Assembly (NCBI RefSeq): GCF_014596915.1
Contig: NZ_JACVWU010000023.1
Span: 1 to 64,000, forward strand
DNA from: Streptomyces sp. TRM68416
GTDB lineage: Bacteria > Actinomycetota > Actinomycetes > Streptomycetales > Streptomycetaceae
Direction: 5' to 3'
Length of the DNA stretch: 64,000 bases
Shown: positions 28,453 to 37,364 of the stretch, in pieces
Layout of the letters: every line of letters starts with the position of its first letter
Position numbering within the stretch: position 1 is the stretch's first letter
Notes under the pieces: model-generated
What the model saw: only the letters and a program-made list of their open reading frames with translations
What the model was told of the DNA's origin: nothing
Database searches by the model: none
Made by a program: the position numbers and the translations under genes

Positions 28453-28473
28453 GGTGATGGCCGGGCGCCCTTC
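28442..28473. terminator. Bidirectional terminator
   Basis: GAAGGGCGCCCGG (28442-28454) pairs perfectly with CCGGGCGCCCTTC (28461-28473) across 6 nt, between the convergent phosphatase and penicillin-binding protein genes. Confidence 0.85.
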
Positions 28474-28475
28474 CT

Positions 28476-30773
28476 CTACTGCTCTCCCACGTCCTCACCC
28501 GGATTTGCCGGGTCCTCCGGGATGTCGTCCGTCGGCGGGGTCGTCGGGGCCGTCGGCGCGGTCGTGGTCGGCGCGCTGGTCGTCGGGGTCTGGGTGGGCG
28601 TCTGCGTCGGGGTCTGCGACGGGGCCTCGGTCGTCGGGGCCTGGCTGGACGGCTCCTCCGTCGGGGTGCTGCTGGGCTCCTGCGTCTGCGTCGGCGTCCA
28701 CGAGGGCTCGACCGCCGCGCCCTGGTCGGTGTCCAGGTCGAACTCGGCGTCCGTGTCGGTCACTCCGAACATGTACATGGCCCAGATCTGCGCCGGGATG
28801 CCACCGCCGTTGACCCTGCCGGTGCCCGGCAGCTCGCCGGTGATGCCCTTCATGTCGATCTGGTCGCCGGTCTTGTCGTCCTCGCCGAACAGGCCTACGG
28901 AGGTCACCAGGTCCGGCGTGTAGCCGGTGAACCAGGCCGACCGGCCGAAGTCGGAGGTACCCGTCTTGCCGGCCACCTCCTGGCCGTCGCGTTCGGGGTT
29001 GTCGCGCACGGACACCCGAGCCGTACCGTCGTCGACCACGCCGGTGAGCACCGAGGTCACGGTGTCGGCGGTCGCCCGGCTGATGACCTGGTCGCCGATC
29101 GGGTCGGGCATCGTCACCGTGCGGGTGTTCTGCTCGGCGGACTTGATGATGGTCGGGGTGACCTGCTTGCCGTGGTTGTCGAGGGTGGCGTAGACCGCGG
29201 CCATCTGCAGGGGGCTGGCGCCCATGGTGCCGAGGGTCTGGGCAGGTACGGCCTCCAGGTCCTCGACGTCCATGCCGAGCCGGCCGGCCGTCTCCATCAC
29301 CTTGTCCATGCCGACGTCGATGCCCATCTGCGCGAACACCGAGTTGACGGACTTGTTCATCGCGGTCTGCACGGTGACGTCGCCGTAGTCGACGTCGTCC
29401 TCGTTGGGCGGGGCGAAGCCGACCTTGTTGCCGTTGGCGTCGACCACGGGCCGCTTGCTGGTGCCGTCGTAGACCGTGCTCGCGCCGATCGGTTCGCCGT
29501 CCTGCGTCTGCGCCTCGTTCTCCAGGGCGGCGGCCAGGATGACCGGCTTGAACGTCGAGGCGGGCTGGTAGTCAGTACGGGTCGCGTTGCTGACGTAATG
29601 CTTCAGATAGTCCTCGCCGCCGTACAGGGCGACGATCTTCCCCGTCTTGGGGTCGACGGAGACGGCGCCGGGCTGGACGTCCGCGTCGACGTCACGCTTC
29701 TTCGGGTCCAGCTTGCTGATCAGCTGCTGCTCGGCGGCCTTCTCCAGCTGCGCCTGTTTCTTCCGGTCGATATTCAGGGTGATGGACCAACCCTGGTGCT
29801 CGACTTGCCTCTCCGCTTCGGAGCGGGAAATGCCCTCCTGCTCCATCAGCTGGTCCTTCAGCTGCTCGTTGGCGAGTTCGACCAGGTAGCCCTTCTGGCC
29901 CTCGAGGCCCGCGACGGCCTTGGGCTTCTTCGGCACCGGGAACTTCATCTCCTGGCGCTCCGAGGAGCTCAGCCAGCCCTCTTCGACCATGTTGTCGAGG
30001 ACGTAGTTCCAGCGGGCCTCCACCAGCTTCTTGCCGGTGTCGGACGCGACCTCCCAGTCGTACTGGCTCGGCGCCTGGAGCAGGGCGGCGAGGTACGCGC
30101 CCTGGGGAACGGTGAGCTTCTCGACGTCGACGCGGTAGTAGGCCTGCGCGGCGGCCTGGATGCCGTGGGCGTTGCGGCCGAAGTAGCTGGTGTTGAGGTA
30201 GCCCGCGAGGATCTCGTCCTTGGACATCTGGCGGTCCACCTTCAGCGAGATGACGAGCTCTCTCAGCTTGCGGGTGACCGTCTGTTCCTGGGTGAGGTAG
30301 TAGTTCTTGACGTACTGCTGGGTGATGGTCGAGCCGCCCTGCGCGCCCTTGCCGCTGAGCGTGTTGACCAGGCCCCGGGCGGTGCCCTTCAGGTCGACGC
30401 CGGAGTCCTTGTAGAAGCTCTTGTTCTCGGCGGCGACGAAGGTGTAGCGGACGTCCTGGGGCACCTTGGAAATGGGCACGATCTCCCGGTTGACCTCGCC
30501 GTCGCGGGCCAGGACCGAGCCGTCGCTGTACTTGTAGATATTGCTCTGGAGCTTCGCCTCGGCGTTGCCGGTGGGCACCTGCACCATCATGTACAGCACG
30601 ATGAATCCGCCGATGCCGAGCAGGCACAGGCCGAGGAACGTGCCGAGGATCTTCTTCCAGGTGAAGAACCGGCGTATGCCGGTCCGCCCGGCCGCGGCCG
30701 ACGAGCGGCGACGCCTGGGCGCGGCGCGGCGACCGCCGCCTTGCCGTGCTCGTCTCTCTTCCGCTCGTCCCAT
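28476..30773 (-). CDS. Class A penicillin-binding protein (glycosyltransferase-transpeptidase)
   Basis: Bifunctional peptidoglycan synthase of 765 residues. A basic tail and membrane helix (residues 41-63) lead to the GT51 domain (FVAAENKSFYKDSGVDLKG, GGSTITQQYVKNYYLT, KDEILAGYLNTSYFGRNAHG). The transpeptidase follows with active serine in ASTFKP near residue 403, SVN near 476 and KTGTSD near 601. The end is a 90-residue Pro/Thr/Ser tail. The usual EDxxF glycosyltransferase motif reads AENKSF, a variant I believe occurs in actinobacteria. I prefer ATG 30773 over the extension to 30827. Confidence 0.95.
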   Translation of the reverse strand: MGRAEERRARQGGGRRAAPRRRRSSAAAGRTGIRRFFTWKKILGTFLGLCLLGIGGFIVLYMMVQVPTGNAEAKLQSNIYKYSDGSVLARDGEVNREIVPISKVPQDVRYTFVAAENKSFYKDSGVDLKGTARGLVNTLSGKGAQGGSTITQQYVKNYYLTQEQTVTRKLRELVISLKVDRQMSKDEILAGYLNTSYFGRNAHGIQAAAQAYYRVDVEKLTVPQGAYLAALLQAPSQYDWEVASDTGKKLVEARWNYVLDNMVEEGWLSSSERQEMKFPVPKKPKAVAGLEGQKGYLVELANEQLKDQLMEQEGISRSEAERQVEHQGWSITLNIDRKKQAQLEKAAEQQLISKLDPKKRDVDADVQPGAVSVDPKTGKIVALYGGEDYLKHYVSNATRTDYQPASTFKPVILAAALENEAQTQDGEPIGASTVYDGTSKRPVVDANGNKVGFAPPNEDDVDYGDVTVQTAMNKSVNSVFAQMGIDVGMDKVMETAGRLGMDVEDLEAVPAQTLGTMGASPLQMAAVYATLDNHGKQVTPTIIKSAEQNTRTVTMPDPIGDQVISRATADTVTSVLTGVVDDGTARVSVRDNPERDGQEVAGKTGTSDFGRSAWFTGYTPDLVTSVGLFGEDDKTGDQIDMKGITGELPGTGRVNGGGIPAQIWAMYMFGVTDTDAEFDLDTDQGAAVEPSWTPTQTQEPSSTPTEEPSSQAPTTEAPSQTPTQTPTQTPTTSAPTTTAPTAPTTPPTDDIPEDPANPGEDVGEQ

Positions 30774-31050
30774 GAGTCCGTTCCGCTCCGCTTCGCTCTG
30801 GTGTGCACCTCTGCCACACGGGTTCACCGCTCAGGTCAGCTCAGAAAGCTAACATCAGGAGATGTGACAAAGGGCCGCCGATCCGGCCTTTTACGGACGT
30901 GACAATCAGCACCCGTCCCACTGGAACCGACGGTCGAGAGTGCCGAAAGGTTGCTCCAGCCTCGTACGGGTGAATCACCTCGCATCCGGCGGCACCCACC
31001 TCACCCGGCCTACGATGATGCCCTCGGCACCAGCCCATGGGAGGCACGAG

Positions 31051-31704
31051 ATGTCCGCAGCACCCATCGAGCACGCGCAGGCCCCGTTGCGGCCGGATCC
31101 GTACGGCGAGCCGCCGCGGACCCTGCTCGACCAGGCCGAACGGCTTATGCAGCAGCTCCCTGGCTACCGCGTCGAGATCCTCTCAGGAGCACTCATCGTG
31201 ACACCACCCCCGGACGCCGCCCACGCGCGGGCGCTGTCGCGCCTCAAGCGTCCCTTCGCCGCAGCCGGCCTTGACGGTGGCGAGACGGAGGTCCTCGAAG
31301 GCCTGGGCCTCTGGCTGCCCGACGGCCCCGAGAACTACGCCGTGCCGGACCTGTCCGTGGTCGACGCCGACATCGAAGAGCACCTCGTCGAGAACAACTG
31401 CTACGACCCCGCGCCCTTCCGCCTGGTCCTTGAGGTCACGTCGAGCAACTACACCATCGACCTGCGGACGAAGGTCAGGGCGTACGGCACCGCGAAGATC
31501 CCCGTCTATGTGATCGTCGACCGTCAGCACGACCGCCTCCACGTACTGACCGACCTGATCGAGGACGGCTACGACACCCACCGGGTCCACGCCCGCGGAG
31601 AACACGTCACGCTCCCCGAGTCGATCGGGGCCGAGGTCACCCTGGACGTGTCCGCGATCCTCACGGCGGCCCAGCAGGCACCGGATCCCCGCATCCGCCG
31701 CTGA
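31051..31704 (+). CDS. Uma2-family (DUF820) putative nuclease
   Basis: The 217-residue protein matches the Uma2 family, a PD-(D/E)XK-type fold abundant in Streptomyces and cyanobacteria. It shows YRVEILSGALIVTPPPDAAH, VPDLSVVDADIEE, RLVLEVTSSNYTIDLRTKVRAYGTAKIPVYVIVD, with the D...E-V-T-S and K core that would bind metal. Nuclease activity is inferred from fold only. ATG 31051 has GGGAGG upstream. Confidence 0.9.
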   Translation: MSAAPIEHAQAPLRPDPYGEPPRTLLDQAERLMQQLPGYRVEILSGALIVTPPPDAAHARALSRLKRPFAAAGLDGGETEVLEGLGLWLPDGPENYAVPDLSVVDADIEEHLVENNCYDPAPFRLVLEVTSSNYTIDLRTKVRAYGTAKIPVYVIVDRQHDRLHVLTDLIEDGYDTHRVHARGEHVTLPESIGAEVTLDVSAILTAAQQAPDPRIRR

Positions 31705-31802
31705 GAACCGCAGTACGACCCTTCCGAATCCCCGTAGCGCAACCGTGACAATCGGCCCTGACCTGGGCCGTAGCGACCCGCACCCCGACCTAGACACTCG
31801 AC

Positions 31803-31835
31803 GTATACATGGGGGGTATACACCGCATGTAGAGT
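31803..31835 (+). promoter_or_regulatory. Promoter/operator of the padR-ABC operon
   Basis: Two GTATAC palindromes (31803-31808, 31816-31821) precede TAGAGT (31830-31835), a good -10 box exactly 6 nt before the ATG at 31842. A TACAT/ATGTA inverted pair spans the same region. The layout suggests a leaderless transcript repressed by the encoded PadR protein. Confidence 0.6.
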
Positions 31836-31841
31836 GCTCGC

Positions 31842-32366
31842 ATGTCCATCGGTCACACACTCCTGGGGCTCCTGGAAACAGGCCCTCGTCACGGCTACGA
31901 CCTCAAGCGGGCCTTCGACGAGAAGTTCGGTCACGACCGGCCGCTGCACTACGGCCAGGTCTACTCGACGATGTCGCGGCTGCTGAAGAACGGCCTCGTC
32001 GAAGTCGACGGCATCGAGCCCGGCGGCGGGCCCGAGCGCAAGCGGTACGCGATCACCGACGCCGGTATCACCGACGTACGGCAGTGGCTGGCGACGCCCG
32101 AGAAGCCCGAGCCGTACCTGCAGTCGACGCTGTACACGAAGGTCGTCCTCGCGCTGCTCACCCGGCGCAACGCGGCCGAGATCCTCGACACCCAGCGGTC
32201 CGAGCATCTGCGCATGATGCGGATCCTCACCGACCGCAAGCGCAAGGGCGATCTCGCCGACCAGCTGATCTGCGACCACGCCCTGTTCCACCTGGAGGCC
32301 GACCTGCGCTGGCTGGAGCTCACCGCCGCGCGGCTCGACAAGCTCGCCGAGGCGGTGACCCGATGA
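31842..32366 (+). CDS. PadR-family transcriptional regulator
   Basis: The 174-residue protein has an N-terminal winged helix (HTLLGLLETGPRHGYDLKRAF, HYGQVYSTMSRLLKNGLVEVD, GPERKRYAITDAG) and a C-terminal helical dimerisation domain. PadR proteins commonly repress adjacent drug-efflux transporters. Its stop overlaps the ATP-binding gene start by 4 bp (ATGA), so it is the first gene of a three-gene operon. Confidence 0.94.
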   Translation: MSIGHTLLGLLETGPRHGYDLKRAFDEKFGHDRPLHYGQVYSTMSRLLKNGLVEVDGIEPGGGPERKRYAITDAGITDVRQWLATPEKPEPYLQSTLYTKVVLALLTRRNAAEILDTQRSEHLRMMRILTDRKRKGDLADQLICDHALFHLEADLRWLELTAARLDKLAEAVTR

Positions 32367-33052
32367 ACGCCCCTGCTGGTGCCCTGCTCGCGGCCACGGA
32401 GCTGCGCAAGACCTACGGTCCGACCGTGGCGCTGGACGGCGCCGAGTTCTCCGTCCACCCCGGCGAGGTCGTCGCCGTGATGGGACCCTCCGGCTCGGGC
32501 AAGTCGACGCTGCTGCACTGCCTCGCCGGGATCGTGCCGCCGGACTCCGGGTCGATCGCATACGACGGCCGGGAGCTGGCGACGATGAGCGACGCCGAGC
32601 GCAGTGCGCTCCGCCGCTCGGAGTTCGGGTTCGTCTTCCAGTTCGGGCAGCTCGTGCCGGAGCTGACGTGCGTGGAGAACGTCGCCCTGCCGCTGCGGCT
32701 GAGCGGCACCTCCCGCAAGCAGGCCGAGCGGCTGGCGCTGACCTGGATGGAACGGCTGGAGGTCGACGGCCTGGGCCGCAAGCGGCCCGGCGAGATCTCC
32801 GGCGGCCAGGGGCAGCGGGTCGCCGTGGCCCGCGCGCTGGTCACCAGCCCGCGGGTGGTGTTCGCGGACGAGCCGACCGGCGCGCTGGACTCCCTCAACG
32901 GCGAGCGCGTGATGGAACTGCTCACCGACGCCGCCCGGTCCACCAACGCCGCCGTCGTGCTGGTCACGCACGAGGCGCGGGTGGCCGCCTACTCCGACCG
33001 CGAGATCGTCGTACGGGACGGCAAGTCACGGGACATGGAGCGCGCCGTATGA
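32363..33052 (+). CDS. ABC transporter ATP-binding protein (MacB/LolD type)
   Basis: The 229-residue ATPase has Walker A GPSGSGKSTLLHCLAG, the Q loop, signature ISGGQGQRVAVARAL (GQG in place of the usual GQQ), Walker B VVFADEPTGALDS and switch His VTHEAR. It pairs with the FtsX-type permease that overlaps its end by 4 bp. Subfamily members export drugs, peptides or lipoproteins. Confidence 0.95.
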   Translation: MNAPAGALLAATELRKTYGPTVALDGAEFSVHPGEVVAVMGPSGSGKSTLLHCLAGIVPPDSGSIAYDGRELATMSDAERSALRRSEFGFVFQFGQLVPELTCVENVALPLRLSGTSRKQAERLALTWMERLEVDGLGRKRPGEISGGQGQRVAVARALVTSPRVVFADEPTGALDSLNGERVMELLTDAARSTNAAVVLVTHEARVAAYSDREIVVRDGKSRDMERAV

Positions 33053-35388
33053 ACCTGCGGCGCTGGGCCGGGGATCTGGCCATGGGGATGCGGTTCGCCT
33101 TCGCCGGCGGCCGCGAGGGCTGGACGCGGGCCCTGCTGACGGCCGTCGGGGTCGGGCTCGGGGTGGCGCTGCTGCTGCTGACGACCGCGATCCCGAACGC
33201 GCTCGCGGCACGGGACGACCGGGGGAACGCGCGCTTCGACCTCCTGTACGGCTCCACCAACACCGGTGTGGCCAAGTCGGACCGCTCCCTGCTGCTCGTG
33301 AACGTCGACACGACCTTCCGCGACAAGGAGGTCCGGGGCCGGGAGCTGGAGCAGGAGGGCTCGAAGGCACCCCTGCCGCCCGGCCTGACGGAGTTCCCGG
33401 CCAAGGGCGAGATGGTCGTCTCCCCCGCGCTGAAGAAGCTGCTGGAGTCCTCGGACGGCGCGCTGCTGCGCGAGCGGCTGCCCGACAAGGTGACCGGCAC
33501 GATCGGCGAGAGCGGGCTGATCGGCTCGCAGGAACTCGCCTTCTACCGGGGCGGCGAAGGGCTCGCACCGCAGCTCGGCGAGGGCCGGGTGGCCCGGATC
33601 GACCGGTTCGGCGACCCCAACCCGACCACCGAGAAGACCGACCCCGTCCTGCTCCTGCTGATCCTCGTGGTCTTCGTTGCGCTGCTGATGCCGGTCGCCG
33701 TGTTCATCGCCGCGGCCGTGCGGTTCGGCGGGGAGCGGCGCGACAAGCGGCTCGCGGCGCTCAGGCTGGTGGGCTCCGACGGCCGGATGACCCGCCGGAT
33801 CGCGGCCGGCGAGGCGCTCGCGGGCGCGCTCCTCGGGCTGGTCCTCGGCACTGTCTTCTTCCTGATCGGACGTCAGATCGCGGGCTCCGTCGAGGTGTTC
33901 CGGATCAGCGTGTTCCCGAGCTATCTGAACCCCTCCCCCGCGCTCGCCCTGCTGGTCGCGGTGGCGGTCCCGGCCGCGGCGGTGCTGGTGACGCTGTTCG
34001 CGCTGCGCGGGGTGGTCATCGAGCCGCTGGGCGTGGTGCGTACGGCACGGCCCGCGCGGCGCCGGCTGTGGTGGCGGCTGCTGCTGCCGCTGGGCGGACT
34101 CGCGATGCTCTACCCGATGCTCGGACAGGGCCGCGACGAGGGCGAGTTCAACCAGTACCTGGTCATCGGCGGTGTCATGCTGCTGCTGGTCGGCGTGACC
34201 GCGCTGCTGCCGTGGGTCGTCGAGACGGTCGTAGCCCGGCTCGGCTCCGGCCCGGTGGCCTGGCAACTGGCCGTGCGCAGGCTTCAGTTGAGCAGCGGCA
34301 CGGCGGCCCGGCTGGTCAACGGCGTGGCGGTGGCCGTGGCCGGGGCGATCGCGCTGCAGATGCTGTTCGCCGGGGTGGACAGCGACTACACCAAGGACAC
34401 CGGGTACGACCTGACCCGGGCGCAGATGCAGGTGTCCGTGCCGAAGGACGTGGAACTGGCCGGCGCGGCCGAGAAGTTCCGCCACACCGAGGGCGTGCGC
34501 AATGCCTACGCCTACGCCGACGGCTACCTCGGCGACCGGCCCCTGGACCCGGAGTTCGGTGCGAGCGTGACCGTCGGCGACTGCGAGGCGCTGCGCCAGC
34601 GGGCCGACCTGCCGTCCTGCCGTGACGGCGACGTCTTCGCCGTACTGAACTCGGAGTACGACCCCGAGACCGCCCGTCTCAACAAGGCGGGCAGCACCCT
34701 GTACCTGGACCCGAGCACCACCGACGACACCCCGACCCGGCCGGTGCCGTGGAAGGTGCCCGCGGACGTGCTGACGGCCGAGGCGCGCGAGGGACTGACC
34801 GGCTACAAGGAGGGCGGCTTCCTGTTCACGCCGAAGGCGCTCCCGGACGCGGCCGCGCGCACTCTGCGGGGGCAGGTGTACATCAGCCTCGACCCCGAGG
34901 TGCGCGACGCACGCGAGCACGCGCGGAACACCGCCGCGGCCGTCGCCCGGCTGGCGGAGCCCATGGACTGGTCGGCCACGGAGCAGTCGGAGCGCTTCGC
35001 CTCCATCCGCACCGGCCTGTTCGTCGGCGCCGTGTGTGTGCTGGTGCTGATCGGGGCGAGCCTGCTGGTGTCGCAGCTGGAGCAGTTGCGCGACCGCAAG
35101 AAGCTGCTGTCGGCGCTGGTGGCCTTCGGCACCCGGCGGCGGACGCTGAGCCTGTCGGTGCTGTGGCAGACGGCGATCCCGATCGCGCTCGGCCTGCTGC
35201 TGGCCTCGGTCGTGGGGCTGACCCTGGGCGCGGTGCTGCTGCGGATGACGGCCACGCCGGTCCGGGTGGACTGGCCGAGCCTGCTGTCGATGACCGGCGC
35301 CGGGGCCGCGGTGGTCCTCGTCGTGACGCTGCTCAGCCTGCCGCCGCTGCTGCGGCTGATGCGGCCGGACGGGCTGCGCACGGAGTGA
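33049..35388 (+). CDS. FtsX/MacB-family ABC permease
   Basis: The 779-residue membrane protein has an N-terminal helix (RALLTAVGVGLGVALLLLT), a large outside domain, a first FtsX core near residues 200-340, a central helix group, a second outside domain and a final FtsX block (FVGAVCVLVLIGASLLVSQ to the C-terminus). This is the duplicated ten-helix layout of FtsX permeases that work with LolD-type ATPases. ATG 33049 overlaps the ATPase stop. Substrate unknown; PadR linkage suggests an envelope-active compound. Confidence 0.92.
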   Translation: MNLRRWAGDLAMGMRFAFAGGREGWTRALLTAVGVGLGVALLLLTTAIPNALAARDDRGNARFDLLYGSTNTGVAKSDRSLLLVNVDTTFRDKEVRGRELEQEGSKAPLPPGLTEFPAKGEMVVSPALKKLLESSDGALLRERLPDKVTGTIGESGLIGSQELAFYRGGEGLAPQLGEGRVARIDRFGDPNPTTEKTDPVLLLLILVVFVALLMPVAVFIAAAVRFGGERRDKRLAALRLVGSDGRMTRRIAAGEALAGALLGLVLGTVFFLIGRQIAGSVEVFRISVFPSYLNPSPALALLVAVAVPAAAVLVTLFALRGVVIEPLGVVRTARPARRRLWWRLLLPLGGLAMLYPMLGQGRDEGEFNQYLVIGGVMLLLVGVTALLPWVVETVVARLGSGPVAWQLAVRRLQLSSGTAARLVNGVAVAVAGAIALQMLFAGVDSDYTKDTGYDLTRAQMQVSVPKDVELAGAAEKFRHTEGVRNAYAYADGYLGDRPLDPEFGASVTVGDCEALRQRADLPSCRDGDVFAVLNSEYDPETARLNKAGSTLYLDPSTTDDTPTRPVPWKVPADVLTAEAREGLTGYKEGGFLFTPKALPDAAARTLRGQVYISLDPEVRDAREHARNTAAAVARLAEPMDWSATEQSERFASIRTGLFVGAVCVLVLIGASLLVSQLEQLRDRKKLLSALVAFGTRRRTLSLSVLWQTAIPIALGLLLASVVGLTLGAVLLRMTATPVRVDWPSLLSMTGAGAAVVLVVTLLSLPPLLRLMRPDGLRTE

Positions 35389-35395
35389 GCACCGA

Positions 35396-35425
35396 TCGGC
35401 CCCTTCCCTTGCCGGGGAGGGGCCG
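35396..35425. terminator. Terminator between convergent permease and roadblock genes
   Basis: CGGCCCCTTCCC pairs with GGGGAGGGGCCG (one G-T pair) across 5 nt. Confidence 0.75.
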
Positions 35426-35434
35426 ACGCGCGTG

Positions 35435-35863
35435 TCACAGGCTGTACTCCCGCACCACCCGCCTGCTCTGGGCGAACAGCATGCCGACGTTCACGGACTT
35501 GCGGCAGACGACCACGGCGACGATGTCCTGCTGTTCCGTCAGGCGCACGAACAGGTGCGTGAGGTGTTCGCTGTTGACGAGGATCTCCTGGAAGTAGTGC
35601 TGGTCGCTCTCGACCCCGCGCCGCTCCTTGAAGATGTCCTCGATCATGACGACCGTACGGCCCTGGAACAGGTCGAGGGTCGCGCCCGCCAACAGGTCCA
35701 GGACCTCCGGCGGGTGGCTGTCGACGGTCTCGTACGACAGCAGCATGCCGGTCGACATGTCGACCACACCCGCGGCCAGGCAGTCGGGGGCCTCCGACCG
35801 CAGCGACTTGACCAGGCTCATCACCTGGTCGGAGAAACCCGAAGTCATGCGTTTGGTCGCCAT
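35435..35863 (-). CDS. Roadblock/LC7-like protein
   Basis: The 142-residue protein has the alternating pattern of a roadblock domain: LVKSLRSEAPDCLAAGVVDMSTGMLLSYETV, LDLLAGATLDLFQGRTVVMIEDIF, DIVAVVVCRKSVNVGMLF. Such folds form dimers that scaffold small GTPases or signalling partners. Start ATG 35863. It is the last gene of a three-gene leftward operon, 3 bp after the next roadblock gene. Confidence 0.75.
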   Translation of the reverse strand: MATKRMTSGFSDQVMSLVKSLRSEAPDCLAAGVVDMSTGMLLSYETVDSHPPEVLDLLAGATLDLFQGRTVVMIEDIFKERRGVESDQHYFQEILVNSEHLTHLFVRLTEQQDIVAVVVCRKSVNVGMLFAQSRRVVREYSL

Positions 35864-35866
35864 GGG

Positions 35867-36259
35867 TCAGACACCTTCCGTTGCTTTCCCGGTCCTGGTC
35901 AGGATCGAGTCGATGCGGCGCAGGGCCGGCTGGGTCGCCTGGTGCAGGCGGTCCAGGTCCATGCCCTCGTCGCCGAGGACGACCATCAGCGCGGTGTCGC
36001 CGACGGCGTAGAAGGCCGCACACCCGTGACTGCCGTAGGTCACCGTCCGGCGCAGCGGGCCCCGCTCGGCGGCCAGGGAGGTGCGCCTGGCGAGACCGAG
36101 TCCGGCGGCGGCGAGGGCGGCGAGGCCCTCCGGGTCGATGGAGTCTGCCGTGTCGGCGGCGATGAGCAGGCCGTCGGCGGCGGCGACCGCGGTGTCGGTG
36201 ATACCGGTCACCTGATCACGCAGACCACGCATTTCCCGTGCCAGCGCTTCATGGTCCAT
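35867..36259 (-). CDS. Roadblock/LC7 domain protein
   Basis: The 130-residue protein shows VTGITDTAVAAADGLLIAADTADSIDPEGLAALAAAGLGLA followed by VTYGSHGCAAFYAVGDTALMVVLGDEGMDL, a clear roadblock fold similar to CvnB of Streptomyces conservons. ATG 36259 has AGGAG 8 nt upstream. It lies between a DUF4388-like gene and a second roadblock-like gene. The conservon kinase, DUF742 and GTPase genes are absent. Confidence 0.88.
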   Translation of the reverse strand: MDHEALAREMRGLRDQVTGITDTAVAAADGLLIAADTADSIDPEGLAALAAAGLGLARRTSLAAERGPLRRTVTYGSHGCAAFYAVGDTALMVVLGDEGMDLDRLHQATQPALRRIDSILTRTGKATEGV

Positions 36260-36301
36260 TTCTTCCACTCCTGTATTGCCGTTCACATCTGTTCGTCCAG
36301 C

Positions 36302-37180
36302 TCATCTGGCCGTTCCGTTTCTCAGGCGGAAGAACCATTTCCAGCTCGTTCCGGAATCCTCCGGTTCGAGTACTTCGGCGATGCCGCTGGCGCCGGGCTG
36401 ACGGCGGGGCAGGACATCGGGGCCGTGGGGGGTGGGGGGAGGTCCGGGGGGCGGGGGCGTCCGGGGGCGGACGCCATGGCCGTCGGGGGGCGTGTGGATG
36501 CGGACCGGCTCGGGCGCCACCACCCGCTCCAGCAGGCCCTCGCCGAGCATTCGCGCCACCTCCACGGTCACGGCGTAGACGCTGCGGCCGGTGCGGAAGG
36601 CGAGGTCGCGTGCGGTGCTGCGGCCGTCGGCGTGGCCGAGCAGGTCGCGTTGGAGCGGGGTGAACGGGCCGTCGGGGTCGGCCGCGGCCAGGAGGCGTTC
36701 GCGCTCGGGGTGCACGGCGTGGTCCAGCGCTTCGAGCGCGGCGAGTTTGCGGGTCGTGTCCTGAAGTACCTGGCCCGCGGGTTCGCCGACCGGGAGGGGT
36801 GCCACCGGCTCGGTGTCGGCGAGGCGCCGGCAGTCCTCCACACTGCCCGCACAGATGGCGAACACGGCGTCGTGCAGCGCCATCACACACACCACCCGCA
36901 ACTGGACGTCACCCGCGTACCCGTGGGTGACCAGCTCGGCCGCGGGCCAGTGGGCGCCGCCGGACTCCCGTACCAGCTCGGCCCACTGCTCGCCGCTGAT
37001 CCGGCCGGAGCGCAGCAGCAGCGCCTCGGGTCCGGGTGCGCCGGAGGACTCGGCGGCGACGACGAGGCCGTTGCGGAAGTGGACGGTGCCGCCCGGGGTT
37101 CCGGTGACCCGCAGCGCTCCCGTGAAGCCGTCGCGCCCACACGCGGCCAGGGCCGGTGCCAGGTGGTGATAGCCCGACAT
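36302..37180 (-). CDS. DUF4388-like regulatory protein
   Basis: The 292-residue protein begins with a domain resembling DUF4388 (GFTGALRVTGTPGGTVHFRNGLVVAAES, EALLLRSGRISGEQWAELV). A helical winged-helix-like region (FTPLQRDLLGHADGRSTARDLAFRTGRSVYAVTVEVARMLGEGLLERV) and a Pro-rich tail ending SWKWFFRLRNGTAR follow. DUF4388 proteins occur in signalling systems with roadblock partners. ATG 37180 has GGGGAG. It is first of the three-gene operon. Confidence 0.78.
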   Translation of the reverse strand: MSGYHHLAPALAACGRDGFTGALRVTGTPGGTVHFRNGLVVAAESSGAPGPEALLLRSGRISGEQWAELVRESGGAHWPAAELVTHGYAGDVQLRVVCVMALHDAVFAICAGSVEDCRRLADTEPVAPLPVGEPAGQVLQDTTRKLAALEALDHAVHPERERLLAAADPDGPFTPLQRDLLGHADGRSTARDLAFRTGRSVYAVTVEVARMLGEGLLERVVAPEPVRIHTPPDGHGVRPRTPPPPGPPPTPHGPDVLPRRQPGASGIAEVLEPEDSGTSWKWFFRLRNGTAR

Positions 37181-37364
37181 CACTCCCCTTGGCCTGTCGC
37201 ACATACGCCTGACGCGTAGCGCTGAGGAGGGAATGTTTAGCAGCCCGGGGTCATATTCCGGCCGTGGATTTCCGACCTGCCGCTAGTTGACGGAAGTTGA
37301 TACCCGCGGATGTTCAAAAGGCTTTGTTCGGCGCTCATTTGACCGAATGGAAAGCGGATCCCCG

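Noticed and set aside
29172..30902. 576-codon plus-strand frame opposite the penicillin-binding protein
   Set aside because: Shadow frame; the minus frame has all catalytic motifs of a class A PBP.
32989..34920. 643-codon minus-strand frame opposite the FtsX permease
   Set aside because: His/Arg/Gln-rich shadow; the plus frame shows membrane helices and operon overlap.
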